From positions 36,981 to 100,980 of the forward strand of contig NZ_JAAUOE010000020.1 of assembly GCF_017114915.1 (NCBI RefSeq): 64,000 nt of DNA. The letters are read 5' to 3'. A program made the translations under genes and the position numbers. Below, piece after piece: positions 33,835 to 41,952 of this stretch (position 1 is the stretch's first letter; every line of letters begins with the position of its first letter). This stretch comes from Pseudomonas frederiksbergensis. GTDB taxonomy: Bacteria > Pseudomonadota > Gammaproteobacteria > Pseudomonadales > Pseudomonadaceae. The notes under the pieces are model-generated. The model saw only the letters and a list, made by a program, of their open reading frames with translations, did no database searches and was not told the origin of the DNA.

Positions 33835-34382
33835 ATGATCCACATCACCCTGCCTGATGGTTCATTGCGTGAGTACGACCAACCATTCGATCCGGAGGGA
33901 GCAAACGCCAACCGAAAGGCTATCGCTGTATCGCCTCGGGGGACTTCGAGGGTTTCGCGCAAGGCCCGCATGTTCCGACCACCAAAGTATTGCGGGCCTT
34001 CGCTCTGGATCCCATCAGCGGCACGTCGCAGCAACGGATTTATGGTACGTGCTGGTCCAGCCAACAAGAATTGGACACCTGGCGAGCGTCGCCGCAGGTG
34101 ATGGTCGTGAATATCGATGAGCGTCAGGGTGGTTATGCACACTCGGTGACCGAAGCATTACGCCGCCGTGGATTGCACGCCAACTCGGACCTGCGCAACG
34201 AGAAAATCAGCCATAAAATTCGCCAGCACAGCCAAAACGTGCCGTATCTTTTGGTGGTCGGAGAAAAGGAAAAGACCGGTGGATTTGTCAGCCTGCGCAG
34301 CGGCAGCGGGGAGGATTTCGGGGAGAAAGGGATTGAGGCGGTGTGTGAATTGTTGAGTCAACCGAAGACTAAAGGCGTCTGA
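33835..34382 (+). pseudogene. thrS: Remnant of a second threonyl-tRNA synthetase (thrS2)
   Basis: Three ThrRS segments remain. The ATG at 33835 gives MIHITLPDGSLREYDQPFD, the TGS-domain start. After a frame change near 33895 the third frame reads KGYRCIASGDFEGFAQGPHV, PTTKVLRAFALDPISG and QRIYGTCWSSQQELD, editing-domain and linker sequence; a short block is missing before QRIYG. It then jumps directly to the C-terminal anticodon-binding domain (TWRASPQVMVVNIDERQGGY, LRNEKISHKIRQHSQNVP, YLLVVGEKEKTGGFVSLRS). The whole aminoacylation core is deleted, so it cannot charge tRNA. A Zur-regulated second ThrRS is known in related pseudomonads; this is its decayed form. Confidence 0.88.
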
Positions 34383-34390
34383 ACGAATGC

Positions 34391-34457
34391 CTTCGCGAGC
34401 AGGCTCGCTCCCACAGGAATCGCGTATGACCTTGTGGGAGCGGGCTCGCTCGCAAAG
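34391..34457. repeat. Imperfect paired REP elements
   Basis: CTTCGCGAGCAGGCTCGCTC (from 34391) and its near-complement ending at 34457 (GTGGGAGCGGGCTCGCTCGC) form a long stem with mismatches around a short spacer. It lies between the thrS remnant and the convergent DUF3617 gene. GAGC cores replace the GGGC of the other REPs in the window, so it belongs to a sub-type. Confidence 0.75.
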
Positions 34458-34460
34458 CTT

Positions 34461-34982
34461 TTAAGCTCTTGGTTTAACGGTCCCGCAATCCTGACCCAAC
34501 CACACAGCGCGGGTATCGAGGCTACCCTTCTGCTGAATGCCAGTGGCATTGAAAGTGCCGTTGACCTTGGTGGTGAACTCACGATCGCTCATAAACGTGG
34601 CCACTCCGCTGCCCTGGGCTTTCGGACAGCTGAAACGGAATTTCCACTGGTTACCGGTGCGCTCGGTGATTTGCTGTGTGCAGCCCGATTGAGGATCTGT
34701 CAGTGGAATGTTGTCGGTCTTCACCTGCTCAGGCGTCAGACAAGCCCGAATCCCTTTGCCGCCCATGGTGATGCCCTGCTTTTCCAGCATCGCACGCTGT
34801 TGCGGGGTGATCTGGTTCTGTATCTGGCCGAGGATCAGTTGCAGGTCGGGCAGGTTCTGGTCATCGACCTTCATGTTGCTTGAGGTCAATTCCCACAAAC
34901 CCGGTTGCAGCATCTGTGCCTGGGCGGCCACAGGAAGTGCCAAACCAAGCGCCATGGCCAAACCCAGCAGACGAACGTTCAT
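34461..34982 (-). CDS. DUF3617 periplasmic protein
   Basis: 173 aa from ATG at 34982 (AGGAG 8 bases upstream); the ATG at 35000 is less well placed. Signal peptide about residues 1-23 (LLGLAMALGLALPVAAQAQ). The mature domain has the DUF3617 pattern: MLQPGLWELTSSNMKV, an internal Gln-rich helix, RACLTPEQVKTDNIPL and a Cys pair (SGCTQQ, FSCPKAQ). Function is unknown; family members are small proteobacterial periplasmic proteins. It is a single-gene unit divergent from the cardiolipin synthase gene. Confidence 0.82.
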   Translation of the reverse strand: MNVRLLGLAMALGLALPVAAQAQMLQPGLWELTSSNMKVDDQNLPDLQLILGQIQNQITPQQRAMLEKQGITMGGKGIRACLTPEQVKTDNIPLTDPQSGCTQQITERTGNQWKFRFSCPKAQGSGVATFMSDREFTTKVNGTFNATGIQQKGSLDTRAVWLGQDCGTVKPRA

Positions 34983-35115
34983 CGAGTAACTCCTGATCAT
35001 TAGTGGCCGTTAGACGTCGGCCACGGGCTTCGGTTCATGGGCCAATTAAATAGCGACATTCTGCCCGGAACATGGTCTGTTAAGCATTGAATCTTCAGGA
35101 GCAAGGCTGCCCCCT

Positions 35116-36555
35116 ATGGATTATTTTGGACCGCATGTTTTCGGTTATCTGATCGTGCTATTGCACACGCTGGGCTCGATCGCCGCCATCCATGCCGTGT
35201 TGACCGTGCGGACGGCTCAAGGCTCGATCGCCTGGGCGCTGTCGCTGCTGTTCATTCCCTACCTCACGCTGATCCCTTATCTGGTTTTCGGTCGCAGCAC
35301 CTTCGATGGCTACATCAAGGCCCGACGGCAAGCCAACGAGGAAATGCGCAAGGCCATCTCCGAACTGAACTGGCGCCCCTGGGTGGAAGAGGCTCTGGCT
35401 GCGCGCGCCTCCAGTGCTTACGCGTCTTTGCGGGCCATGCCGAAACTGGGCCACATGCCGTGCCTGGCAAATAACGATGTGCGTTTGTTGATTGATGGCC
35501 AAGCCACTTTCGAGGCGATTTTCGACGCCATCAGCAACGCCCGGCAAGCGGTGCTGATCCAGTTTTTCATCATCCACGATGACCGCCTCGGCCAACGCCT
35601 GCACACCTTGCTGAGGAAAAAAGCGGCCGAGGGTGTAGCCATTTACTTGCTCTACGATCGCATCGGCAGCCACTCCCTGCCCCACGGTTATGTGCAACCG
35701 TTGCGCGATGCCGGTATCGAGGTCAAAGCCTTCGCCACCCGCAGCGGCTGGCTCAACCGTTTTCAAGTCAACTTCCGCAACCACCGCAAGATCGTAGTAG
35801 TCGACGGGATTATCGGTTTTGTCGGCGGGCTGAATGTCGGCGATGAATACATGGGCGAGAAACCACCCCTGGCGCCCTGGCGCGACACCCATGTGCAAGT
35901 ACGCGGGCCAGTGGTGGCCTGCATGCAGGAATCCTTCGCCGAAGACTGGTTCTGGGCGGCCCGTTCACTGCCGCCATTGATCCTGCCGGAGGTTTATCCT
36001 GACGACGGCGTGCTCTGCCAATTACTGGCCAGCGGTCCGGCGGACTCCTATGAAACCTGTTCGTTGTTCTTCGTCGAAGCCATCCACGCGGCGACGGAAC
36101 GGGCATGGATCACCACGCCTTACTTCATCCCTGACGAAGCCGTGTTTGCCGCGTTGCGACTGGCAGTGTTGCGCGGTGTGGATGTACGGATCCTGCTACC
36201 GTCGCGAGCAGATCACCGAATCGTCTACGCCGCTTCCAGCCTTTATGCCTTCGAAGCAGTACGCGCCGGGGTGCGCATGTTCCGCTATCAACCTGGATTC
36301 CTGCATCAGAAAGTGGTGTTGATCGACAACGAGATCAGCGCCATCGGCAGCGCCAACATGGACAACCGTTCGTTCCGGCTGAATTTCGAAGTGATGCTGC
36401 TGACGGTCGACAGCGGGTTTGCCGCCGAAGTGGAGCAGATGCTCAACAACGACTTCGCCCAGGCTCACGAAATCGCCAAAGAAGAAAGCCGGGAAACCCA
36501 CCGCCTGCAACAGGTCGGTATGCGGATCGCCCGGCTTATTTCACCGATTCTCTAG
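35116..36555 (+). CDS. cls: Cardiolipin synthase (ClsA-type phospholipase D)
   Basis: 479 aa. Two N-terminal membrane helices (residues 5-25 and 33-55, with SIAWALSLLFIPYLTLIPYL). Two phospholipase D HKD motifs are present: NHRKIVVVDGIIGF near residue 220 and LHQKVVLIDNEISAIGSANM near 400. It condenses two phosphatidylglycerol molecules to cardiolipin and glycerol at the inner membrane. Its stop codon overlaps the stop of the convergent Cfa-like gene in the shared CTAG. Confidence 0.94.
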   Translation: MDYFGPHVFGYLIVLLHTLGSIAAIHAVLTVRTAQGSIAWALSLLFIPYLTLIPYLVFGRSTFDGYIKARRQANEEMRKAISELNWRPWVEEALAARASSAYASLRAMPKLGHMPCLANNDVRLLIDGQATFEAIFDAISNARQAVLIQFFIIHDDRLGQRLHTLLRKKAAEGVAIYLLYDRIGSHSLPHGYVQPLRDAGIEVKAFATRSGWLNRFQVNFRNHRKIVVVDGIIGFVGGLNVGDEYMGEKPPLAPWRDTHVQVRGPVVACMQESFAEDWFWAARSLPPLILPEVYPDDGVLCQLLASGPADSYETCSLFFVEAIHAATERAWITTPYFIPDEAVFAALRLAVLRGVDVRILLPSRADHRIVYAASSLYAFEAVRAGVRMFRYQPGFLHQKVVLIDNEISAIGSANMDNRSFRLNFEVMLLTVDSGFAAEVEQMLNNDFAQAHEIAKEESRETHRLQQVGMRIARLISPIL

Positions 36556-37733
36556 TTGTAGATGTCGTCGCGGGTCCATGGCAGTTCATGGCTGCCATCG
36601 GGATGGGCTTTCACCGCGAGGATTTGATGCAGGTTGATCCAGCCTCTGGCGAAGGCATAGGCGCATCCCGCCAGGTACAGCCGCCAGATCCGTAGCGCTT
36701 GCTCCGGCACCAATTTGGCGGCGGCTTCCAGGTTGTCTTCCAGGCGCTCGCTCCAGTGGTCCAGGGTGCGGGCGTAATGCAGGCGCAGGCTCTCGACATC
36801 GACGATCTCCAGCCCCGCTTCGCTGATTTCGGCCGAAATCATCGCCAGGTGTGGCAGCTCGCCGTTGGGGAACACGTATTTCTCGATAAATTCACCGGCA
36901 CCGCGCCCTACCGGACGACCGTCGGTGTGCTTGGCAGTGATCCCGTGATTCATCACCAGGCCACCCTCTTTCACCGCACCGAACAGAATTTTGCAGTATT
37001 CGGCCAGGTTCGCATGGCCAACATGTTCGAACATACCAACGCTGACCACTTTGTCGAACCGCCCGTCCTGAGGCAAATCGCGGTAATCGAGCAATTGCAG
37101 TTCGATCTGGTCTTCCAGACCTTCGGCTTTCACCCGTTCACGAGCCAAAGCCAATTGCGCTTGACTGAGCGTGATCCCGAACACCTTCGCGCCGAACTCC
37201 CGTGCGGCATAACGCGCCAGCCCGCCCCAGCCACAACCGACATCCAGCAGATATTCCCCTGGCTGTAACCGCAGCTTGCGGCACAAGTGGCGAAATTTGG
37301 CCTGTTGGGCTTGCTCAAGGGTTTCACTGCCGGTCTCGAAGTAGGCGCAGGAATACGCCATATCGCTGTCGAGCCACAGCTGATAAAACTCGTTGGAAAG
37401 GTCGTAGTGGTAGGAGATGGCTTTGGCGTCGGTTTCCTTGTCGTGAACCGAGCGCACCGGTTGTGCGTCTTCTTCTTCAATCAGCGCCTGACTCCATTCA
37501 TCGCAGACACGAATCACCTCGCTGATGGAGCCTTCCAGCTCCAGCTTGCCTTCGACGAACGCCGCCCCCAGCGCGTCGAGGCTCGGATGAGTGAGCTGGG
37601 TAACCACGTGTGGGTCCTTGACCACAATGGTGACGCTCGGCGTCGGCCCCAGATTGAATTCATGGCCGTCCCAGAGTCGCAAGCGAAGCGGTAATTGCAG
37701 ATTCTGTAAGGCCGGTGGAAGTTGCGCGAGCAT
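36552..37733 (-). CDS. Cyclopropane-fatty-acid synthase family methyltransferase
   Basis: 393 aa. The N-terminal roughly 110 residues form the lipid-binding domain typical of CFA enzymes. The SAM-dependent domain shows DMAYSCAYFETGSETLEQAQ, YLLDVGCGWGGLARYAAREF, VFGITLSQAQLALARERV, VVSVGMFEHVGHANLAEY and HLAMISAEISEAGLEIVDVE. It would methylate unsaturated phospholipid acyl chains to cyclopropane rings, typically at entry to stationary phase. Several Pseudomonas carry more than one cfa-like gene, so cfa versus paralog is not decided. Its position next to cls suggests a membrane-lipid pair. Confidence 0.87.
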   Translation of the reverse strand: MLAQLPPALQNLQLPLRLRLWDGHEFNLGPTPSVTIVVKDPHVVTQLTHPSLDALGAAFVEGKLELEGSISEVIRVCDEWSQALIEEEDAQPVRSVHDKETDAKAISYHYDLSNEFYQLWLDSDMAYSCAYFETGSETLEQAQQAKFRHLCRKLRLQPGEYLLDVGCGWGGLARYAAREFGAKVFGITLSQAQLALARERVKAEGLEDQIELQLLDYRDLPQDGRFDKVVSVGMFEHVGHANLAEYCKILFGAVKEGGLVMNHGITAKHTDGRPVGRGAGEFIEKYVFPNGELPHLAMISAEISEAGLEIVDVESLRLHYARTLDHWSERLEDNLEAAAKLVPEQALRIWRLYLAGCAYAFARGWINLHQILAVKAHPDGSHELPWTRDDIYN

Positions 37734-37934
37734 GAAAAGTCCCCCTTGTTTCAGACGTCAAATCTGAGGGTAGACCATCCCTGAAAAATAGCAGGCTATC
37801 GATTTAACAGCCTCTTTCTATTCCTGGTGTTACCACCAACAGTGAAACCAGCCACGGGCAAGCCTTGAAAAGGCCCGCCTCTCACCCAAAAGACTACAAA
37901 CCCGGCACACAGTTCTGAAAAGTTGAGTAGTCGC

Positions 37935-39845
37935 TCACGCCTCATCCTTAAGCTTGAGTAGGGGTTCCTGAAAGCGTAGCAAACGTCCGGCATTGCCGAG
38001 CACCAACAACGTACTCAGGTTGTGCAACAGCGCGGCAATCATCGCCCCCGCCACACCCAGCCAGCCGAATGCAGCGAAAGCGACAATAGCCAGGGTCCAG
38101 CCCAGACCGATGATCACGTTGACCTGCAAAGTCTGCCGACATTGGCGACTCAGGCGCACACAGGTTCCCAGGCGGCGCAGGTCGCTGCCGATCAGTACGA
38201 TATCGGCCGAAGCCAGGGCGATGTCCGCACCGCCCGCGCCCATGGCCACACCGACCACACCGGCCTTGAGCGCCAGAGAATCGTTGATGCCGTCTCCCAC
38301 CACCATCGGCCGGAAACCGCTGCCGATTTCTTTGAGCACGCGATTGAGTTTGTCCTCGGGCAACGCCTGGGCTTCGACATCACTAATGCCCACATCCCGG
38401 GCCAGTGTGTGGGCCACGCTGTGCCGATCCCCGGTCAGCAACAACTGACGACCCAGGCCCAATTCACGCAACTCGCTCAGGGCAAACCGCGCCTCGGGTT
38501 TGACGCTGTCGGCGAGCAACAGCCAAGCGAGAAACTCGCCGTCGAGTGCCAGACCGGCAATCGGGCCATCGTGTTCGGGTACAGTTGAAGTGGCGATGCC
38601 CAGTTGCGCGAACAGCTCCGGACGACCGAGGGCCGCTTCACCCTGCTCAGTCATCGCCACGACGCCCAGCCCCTGACGCTCGCGAATGTCAGAGAGCAGC
38701 AGAAAATGTTCCTGACTGACCAACCCGGCCAACGCGCGGCTGACCGGATGGCTGCTGGCGGAACCGAGGCTGGCGGCGAGTTTCAGTAGGTGACTGCGAT
38801 CTTCCAGCGGACTGTCGATCGATTGCAGGCGCAAGGTGCCGAAGGTCAGGGTTCCGGTCTTGTCGACCACCAACGACGTCAGGTCAGCCAACTCTTCGAG
38901 GAATGCCGAGCTGCGAATCAGAATTCCGTGCCGGGCCGCCACCGCCACCCCGGCAATCGCCGTGGCCGGTGCCGACAACACCAGCGCGCAAGGACAGGCC
39001 GCCACCAACACCGCGAGCATCGCCTGGGCATCGTTGGTGACGAACCAGGTCACGGCGGCCAGCAGCAACACCAGCACCATGTAACTGCCGGCATAACGTT
39101 CGAGCAAACGCGTAATCGGCGGCTTGGAACGTTCGGCGCTTTGCATCAGCGCGATGACTTTACCCAGCGTCGACTCGTGACCGGTGCGGGTCACTTCAAT
39201 GCGCAGCAGGCCATCGAGGTTGATCGCTCCGCCGAACACCGGCATGCCCACAACGGCCTCTATCGGCACCGACTCACCGGTGATCGAGGCGGTGTCGAGG
39301 CTTGCTTGACCAGACAGCACTCGACCATCCGCCGGTACGCGATCTCCGGCGCGCACCTCCACGAGGTCGCCAGCCTTGAGTGTGCTGTTATCGACTTCGA
39401 CGATGGCGCCGTCCGCCTGAATCTTGCGCGCATGGCTGCGCGTCAGTTTGCCGAGGGCATGAATCGCTTCCTGAGAACCGATTACGCTGCGCTCTTCCAG
39501 CACATGGCCGAAGATCATGATGATCGGTAGCAGCGCCGCGGTGAGCAGATCTCCAGTCGCCCAGGCGCCAAGCATGGCCAAGGCGATCAACTGATCGGTA
39601 ATCCCGTGCAGGCTCGGATAACGCAGGCTGTACCACGCCGAACGCATGACCGGCACGGCCACCAGCAACGAGGCAAAGCCCAGCAGCAATTGGCTGACCC
39701 CGGTCTGCTCCGGCGACAACCAGCGCCAGATCAGGCCGAGCGCAAGCAACCCGAGCGCAAGCATGGCCAGGGTCAACTGGCGCGCGGCGCTACGTTGTTC
39801 AGCCGAGGACAACATGCTCGGCGCGGCGGCGGTTTGGGCAGTCAT
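37935..39845 (-). CDS. P1B-type heavy-metal ATPase, possibly HmtA-like
   Basis: 636 aa. It lacks an N-terminal metal-binding domain. Motifs: phosphatase TGESVPIEAV, membrane metal site AACPCALVLSAPATA (CPC), phosphorylation VVDKTGTLTFG, HP in SSHPVSRAL and hinge VVGDGINDSLALKAG. The last helix reads AALLHNLSTLLVLGNAGRLL, with His-Asn in place of the Asp of ZntA, so metal choice differs from standard Zn/Cd exporters. It is translationally coupled to two SPFH genes upstream and a third starts the operon. From memory P. aeruginosa hmtA (a Cu/Zn P-type ATPase) has HflC-like neighbours. The Zur-like dyad upstream would fit uptake rather than efflux; direction is not proven. Confidence 0.82.
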   Translation of the reverse strand: MTAQTAAAPSMLSSAEQRSAARQLTLAMLALGLLALGLIWRWLSPEQTGVSQLLLGFASLLVAVPVMRSAWYSLRYPSLHGITDQLIALAMLGAWATGDLLTAALLPIIMIFGHVLEERSVIGSQEAIHALGKLTRSHARKIQADGAIVEVDNSTLKAGDLVEVRAGDRVPADGRVLSGQASLDTASITGESVPIEAVVGMPVFGGAINLDGLLRIEVTRTGHESTLGKVIALMQSAERSKPPITRLLERYAGSYMVLVLLLAAVTWFVTNDAQAMLAVLVAACPCALVLSAPATAIAGVAVAARHGILIRSSAFLEELADLTSLVVDKTGTLTFGTLRLQSIDSPLEDRSHLLKLAASLGSASSHPVSRALAGLVSQEHFLLLSDIRERQGLGVVAMTEQGEAALGRPELFAQLGIATSTVPEHDGPIAGLALDGEFLAWLLLADSVKPEARFALSELRELGLGRQLLLTGDRHSVAHTLARDVGISDVEAQALPEDKLNRVLKEIGSGFRPMVVGDGINDSLALKAGVVGVAMGAGGADIALASADIVLIGSDLRRLGTCVRLSRQCRQTLQVNVIIGLGWTLAIVAFAAFGWLGVAGAMIAALLHNLSTLLVLGNAGRLLRFQEPLLKLKDEA

Positions 39846-40900
39846 TGCGCAGCTCCCTGAATGATCAGGCGGGAATCGTCTTTCGGATCGACCGTGGTCA
39901 CCGAACCGGCCGGCCCAAGAATCTTCGGCATCCGCTCACGGTAAATACGCAGCAGCATTTGCGGGTCGGTGCCCTGCTGTTGCGCCTTGGCCAGACTCAG
40001 CACCGTGGCGGTGTCGGCGGAGGCTTTGGCCAGGCGTTCGCTGGCTTGGGCGTGGGCCACTTGCAGCGTGCGATCGGCCTGTTCGTTAGCGGACTGAGTC
40101 AGCTTCTCCGCTTCCGTGCGTGCATTGGCCACAGCTTTGTCCGCTTGCTGGCTGGCGGTTAACACGGCATTGAACGCGCTCACCGCCGGGCCGGGCAAAC
40201 TCGATTGCACATCGACCCGCGCCACTTCGATACCCAAGCCCTGCCCGGTCGCGGTCAGTTCGGCCAAACGTTGATTGATGCCCCGCACCAGGTCGCCACG
40301 TAGACGTTCGCGACGCTCCGCAGCTTGCTTGTCGGCACCGATCAGCTCCGGTCGAGCCACCAGAATGGTGTCCAGGTCGCGCGCGGCGGTGAGGGCCAAG
40401 GCACTGCGCGTCACCACTCGATCCAAGGCCGGCAGCACATGTTCACCCTGAAGAACGAAGGCATAGGGTTCGGTGACCTTGTAGAACACCCGCACATCCA
40501 GCTGCACCACGCCCGCGTCACCGGTCAGCAGATAACCCGAACCGGCGAGCGCATCGCTGATGGGTGTGGCGAAACTCGCCACCCGGTCGGCCTGCAATGC
40601 GGCATCGGTGCGCAGCAGATTTTCCACCCGCCGCTCGATCACCCGATCCGCTGCCGGCAACAAGATCACCTGCTCAAACGGTCGCGGCCACGCCAACAGC
40701 AAACCGGCATTTTGAATGCGATCCAGAGCGCCGAAATGCAGCACCACGGCTCGATTCTGCGGGTCGATCTGCCGCACATTGGAAAATGCCCACGCCAAGG
40801 CAGCCAGAATGGTCACGGCGTACAGCGCCAAAAAAGCCAAGCGCCCAGCCTGAATCCAGGGGCTGCTCAGCTCATTTGTTCCACGTGGAACCAAACTCAT
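39842..40900 (-). CDS. SPFH/HflC-like membrane protein
   Basis: 352 aa, ATGA-coupled to both neighbours. One membrane helix at about residues 16-40 (AGRLAFLALYAVTILAALAW), then a band-7/SPFH domain (QNRAVVLHFGALDRIQNAGL, VQLDVRVFYKVTEPYAFVL) and a long alanine-rich coiled coil (ADKAVANARTEAEKLTQSAN). The C-terminus PKILGPAGSVTTVDPKDDSR is HflC-like. SPFH proteins build ring scaffolds or microdomains in the inner membrane and modulate proteases such as FtsH; the true hflKC pair sits elsewhere (with hfq/hflX). Here the partner is a metal ATPase. A parS palindrome lies in its first codons. Confidence 0.84.
   Translation of the reverse strand: MSLVPRGTNELSSPWIQAGRLAFLALYAVTILAALAWAFSNVRQIDPQNRAVVLHFGALDRIQNAGLLLAWPRPFEQVILLPAADRVIERRVENLLRTDAALQADRVASFATPISDALAGSGYLLTGDAGVVQLDVRVFYKVTEPYAFVLQGEHVLPALDRVVTRSALALTAARDLDTILVARPELIGADKQAAERRERLRGDLVRGINQRLAELTATGQGLGIEVARVDVQSSLPGPAVSAFNAVLTASQQADKAVANARTEAEKLTQSANEQADRTLQVAHAQASERLAKASADTATVLSLAKAQQQGTDPQMLLRIYRERMPKILGPAGSVTTVDPKDDSRLIIQGAAQ
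40877..40892. other. parS-like site, copy 2
   Basis: TGTTCCACGTGGAACC contains the same 14-bp palindrome as the copy at 28992 and, from memory, is the strong P. aeruginosa parS form. It lies in codons 4-8 of the HflC-like gene (reading VPRGT there). The two sites are 11.9 kb apart. Confidence 0.88.
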
Positions 40901-41952
40901 GGCTGCGACCCGGACTTGTTATCGAGGGTCGGCGGGCCGTCAACCAACACCCGGAACGGCGCCGCATCAGTACGCAAAATCAGTTTGGTGCCCGGCGTGA
41001 CGATGGTGCCCAAGGTGTCGAGCGAACGCAGCAAATTGTAGAGCTGCGGTGAGCCAGCGTAGGCCCGGCCGTAAATCTGCGCGGCTTCGACGCGGGATTG
41101 GGCTTCGATGTCCGCGGCTTTCACCGTCGCATCGGCTTGCACGATTCGCGCGTCACGCTCGGCCGCGGAGCGGATTTGCGCAGCTTCACGTTTGCCGATG
41201 GCCGTGCGTTCAGTGGCGATTGTTTCACGCTCGGCGCGCATGCGATCGACCGTCGCGGTGAGCGTCACCGACGGCAGGGTCAAACGCTCGATGCCGACTT
41301 GCAGCACTCGCACGCCATAAGTGGTGAGCAACTGCTGATCGATCTGCTGACGCAACTGCGCTTCGAAGTCGGCGATGTGCACCTGGTTCGCATCGGTGTT
41401 CACCAGGTTGGCCAGATCGAAACTGCTGGCCGTGGTTTCCAGCGCCGAGCCGACAAAGGTGCGAATCTGCCGCGCCGCTTCGTCCGGCTGATTCTGTACG
41501 GCACGCATAAAGCGTTGCACGTTGTCAGGGTCGTCCTGTACCTGCCAGGCCACGTAGGCTTGCACGATGATGCGTAAACCATCGCGCGTGCCCACATCCT
41601 GCAAACCGCTGGAGGTGGTGCGCAGCCGCAGATCCACCGGAATCGCCGCCTCGAACGGTGCCGGCCAGCGCCAGCCTAGACCCGGCTCCAGCAACACCCG
41701 CGATGGATTGCCGAAGCGGGTGATCACCGTGGCCTCACCCGAGCGCACTTGCACCAGGCTTGCTGCCGCTATGGCAAACGCCACCAATAGCGCCGCCCAC
41801 CCCATCCGCCGCCACGGGAATGGGCCCGCTTCGTGTGGATCGCCGTGATGATGGTGATGATGGCCGTGGTGATGTCCGCCATGGCCGTGATCGTGGCCGG
41901 TGTGGTCATCGTGGTCGTGATGATCGTGAGTGGGCGTCGTCGACTGGCTCAA
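40897..41952 (-). CDS. SPFH/HflK-like membrane protein with histidine-rich N-terminus
   Basis: 351 aa. Residues 9-40 hold 18 histidines (HDHHDHDDHTGHDHGHGG, then HHHGHHHHHHG), an obvious metal-binding tail on the cytoplasmic side. One membrane helix follows (MGWAALLVAFAIAAASLVQV), then an HflK-type SPFH domain (GEATVITRFGNPSRVLLEPG, LRTTSSGLQDVGTRDGLRII) and a coiled coil (ERETIATERTAIGKREAAQI). It is the middle scaffold gene of an overlapping operon with the metal ATPase. The tail probably buffers or passes Zn or another metal to the ATPase; this is inference from composition and context. Confidence 0.85.
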   Translation of the reverse strand: MSQSTTPTHDHHDHDDHTGHDHGHGGHHHGHHHHHHGDPHEAGPFPWRRMGWAALLVAFAIAAASLVQVRSGEATVITRFGNPSRVLLEPGLGWRWPAPFEAAIPVDLRLRTTSSGLQDVGTRDGLRIIVQAYVAWQVQDDPDNVQRFMRAVQNQPDEAARQIRTFVGSALETTASSFDLANLVNTDANQVHIADFEAQLRQQIDQQLLTTYGVRVLQVGIERLTLPSVTLTATVDRMRAERETIATERTAIGKREAAQIRSAAERDARIVQADATVKAADIEAQSRVEAAQIYGRAYAGSPQLYNLLRSLDTLGTIVTPGTKLILRTDAAPFRVLVDGPPTLDNKSGSQP

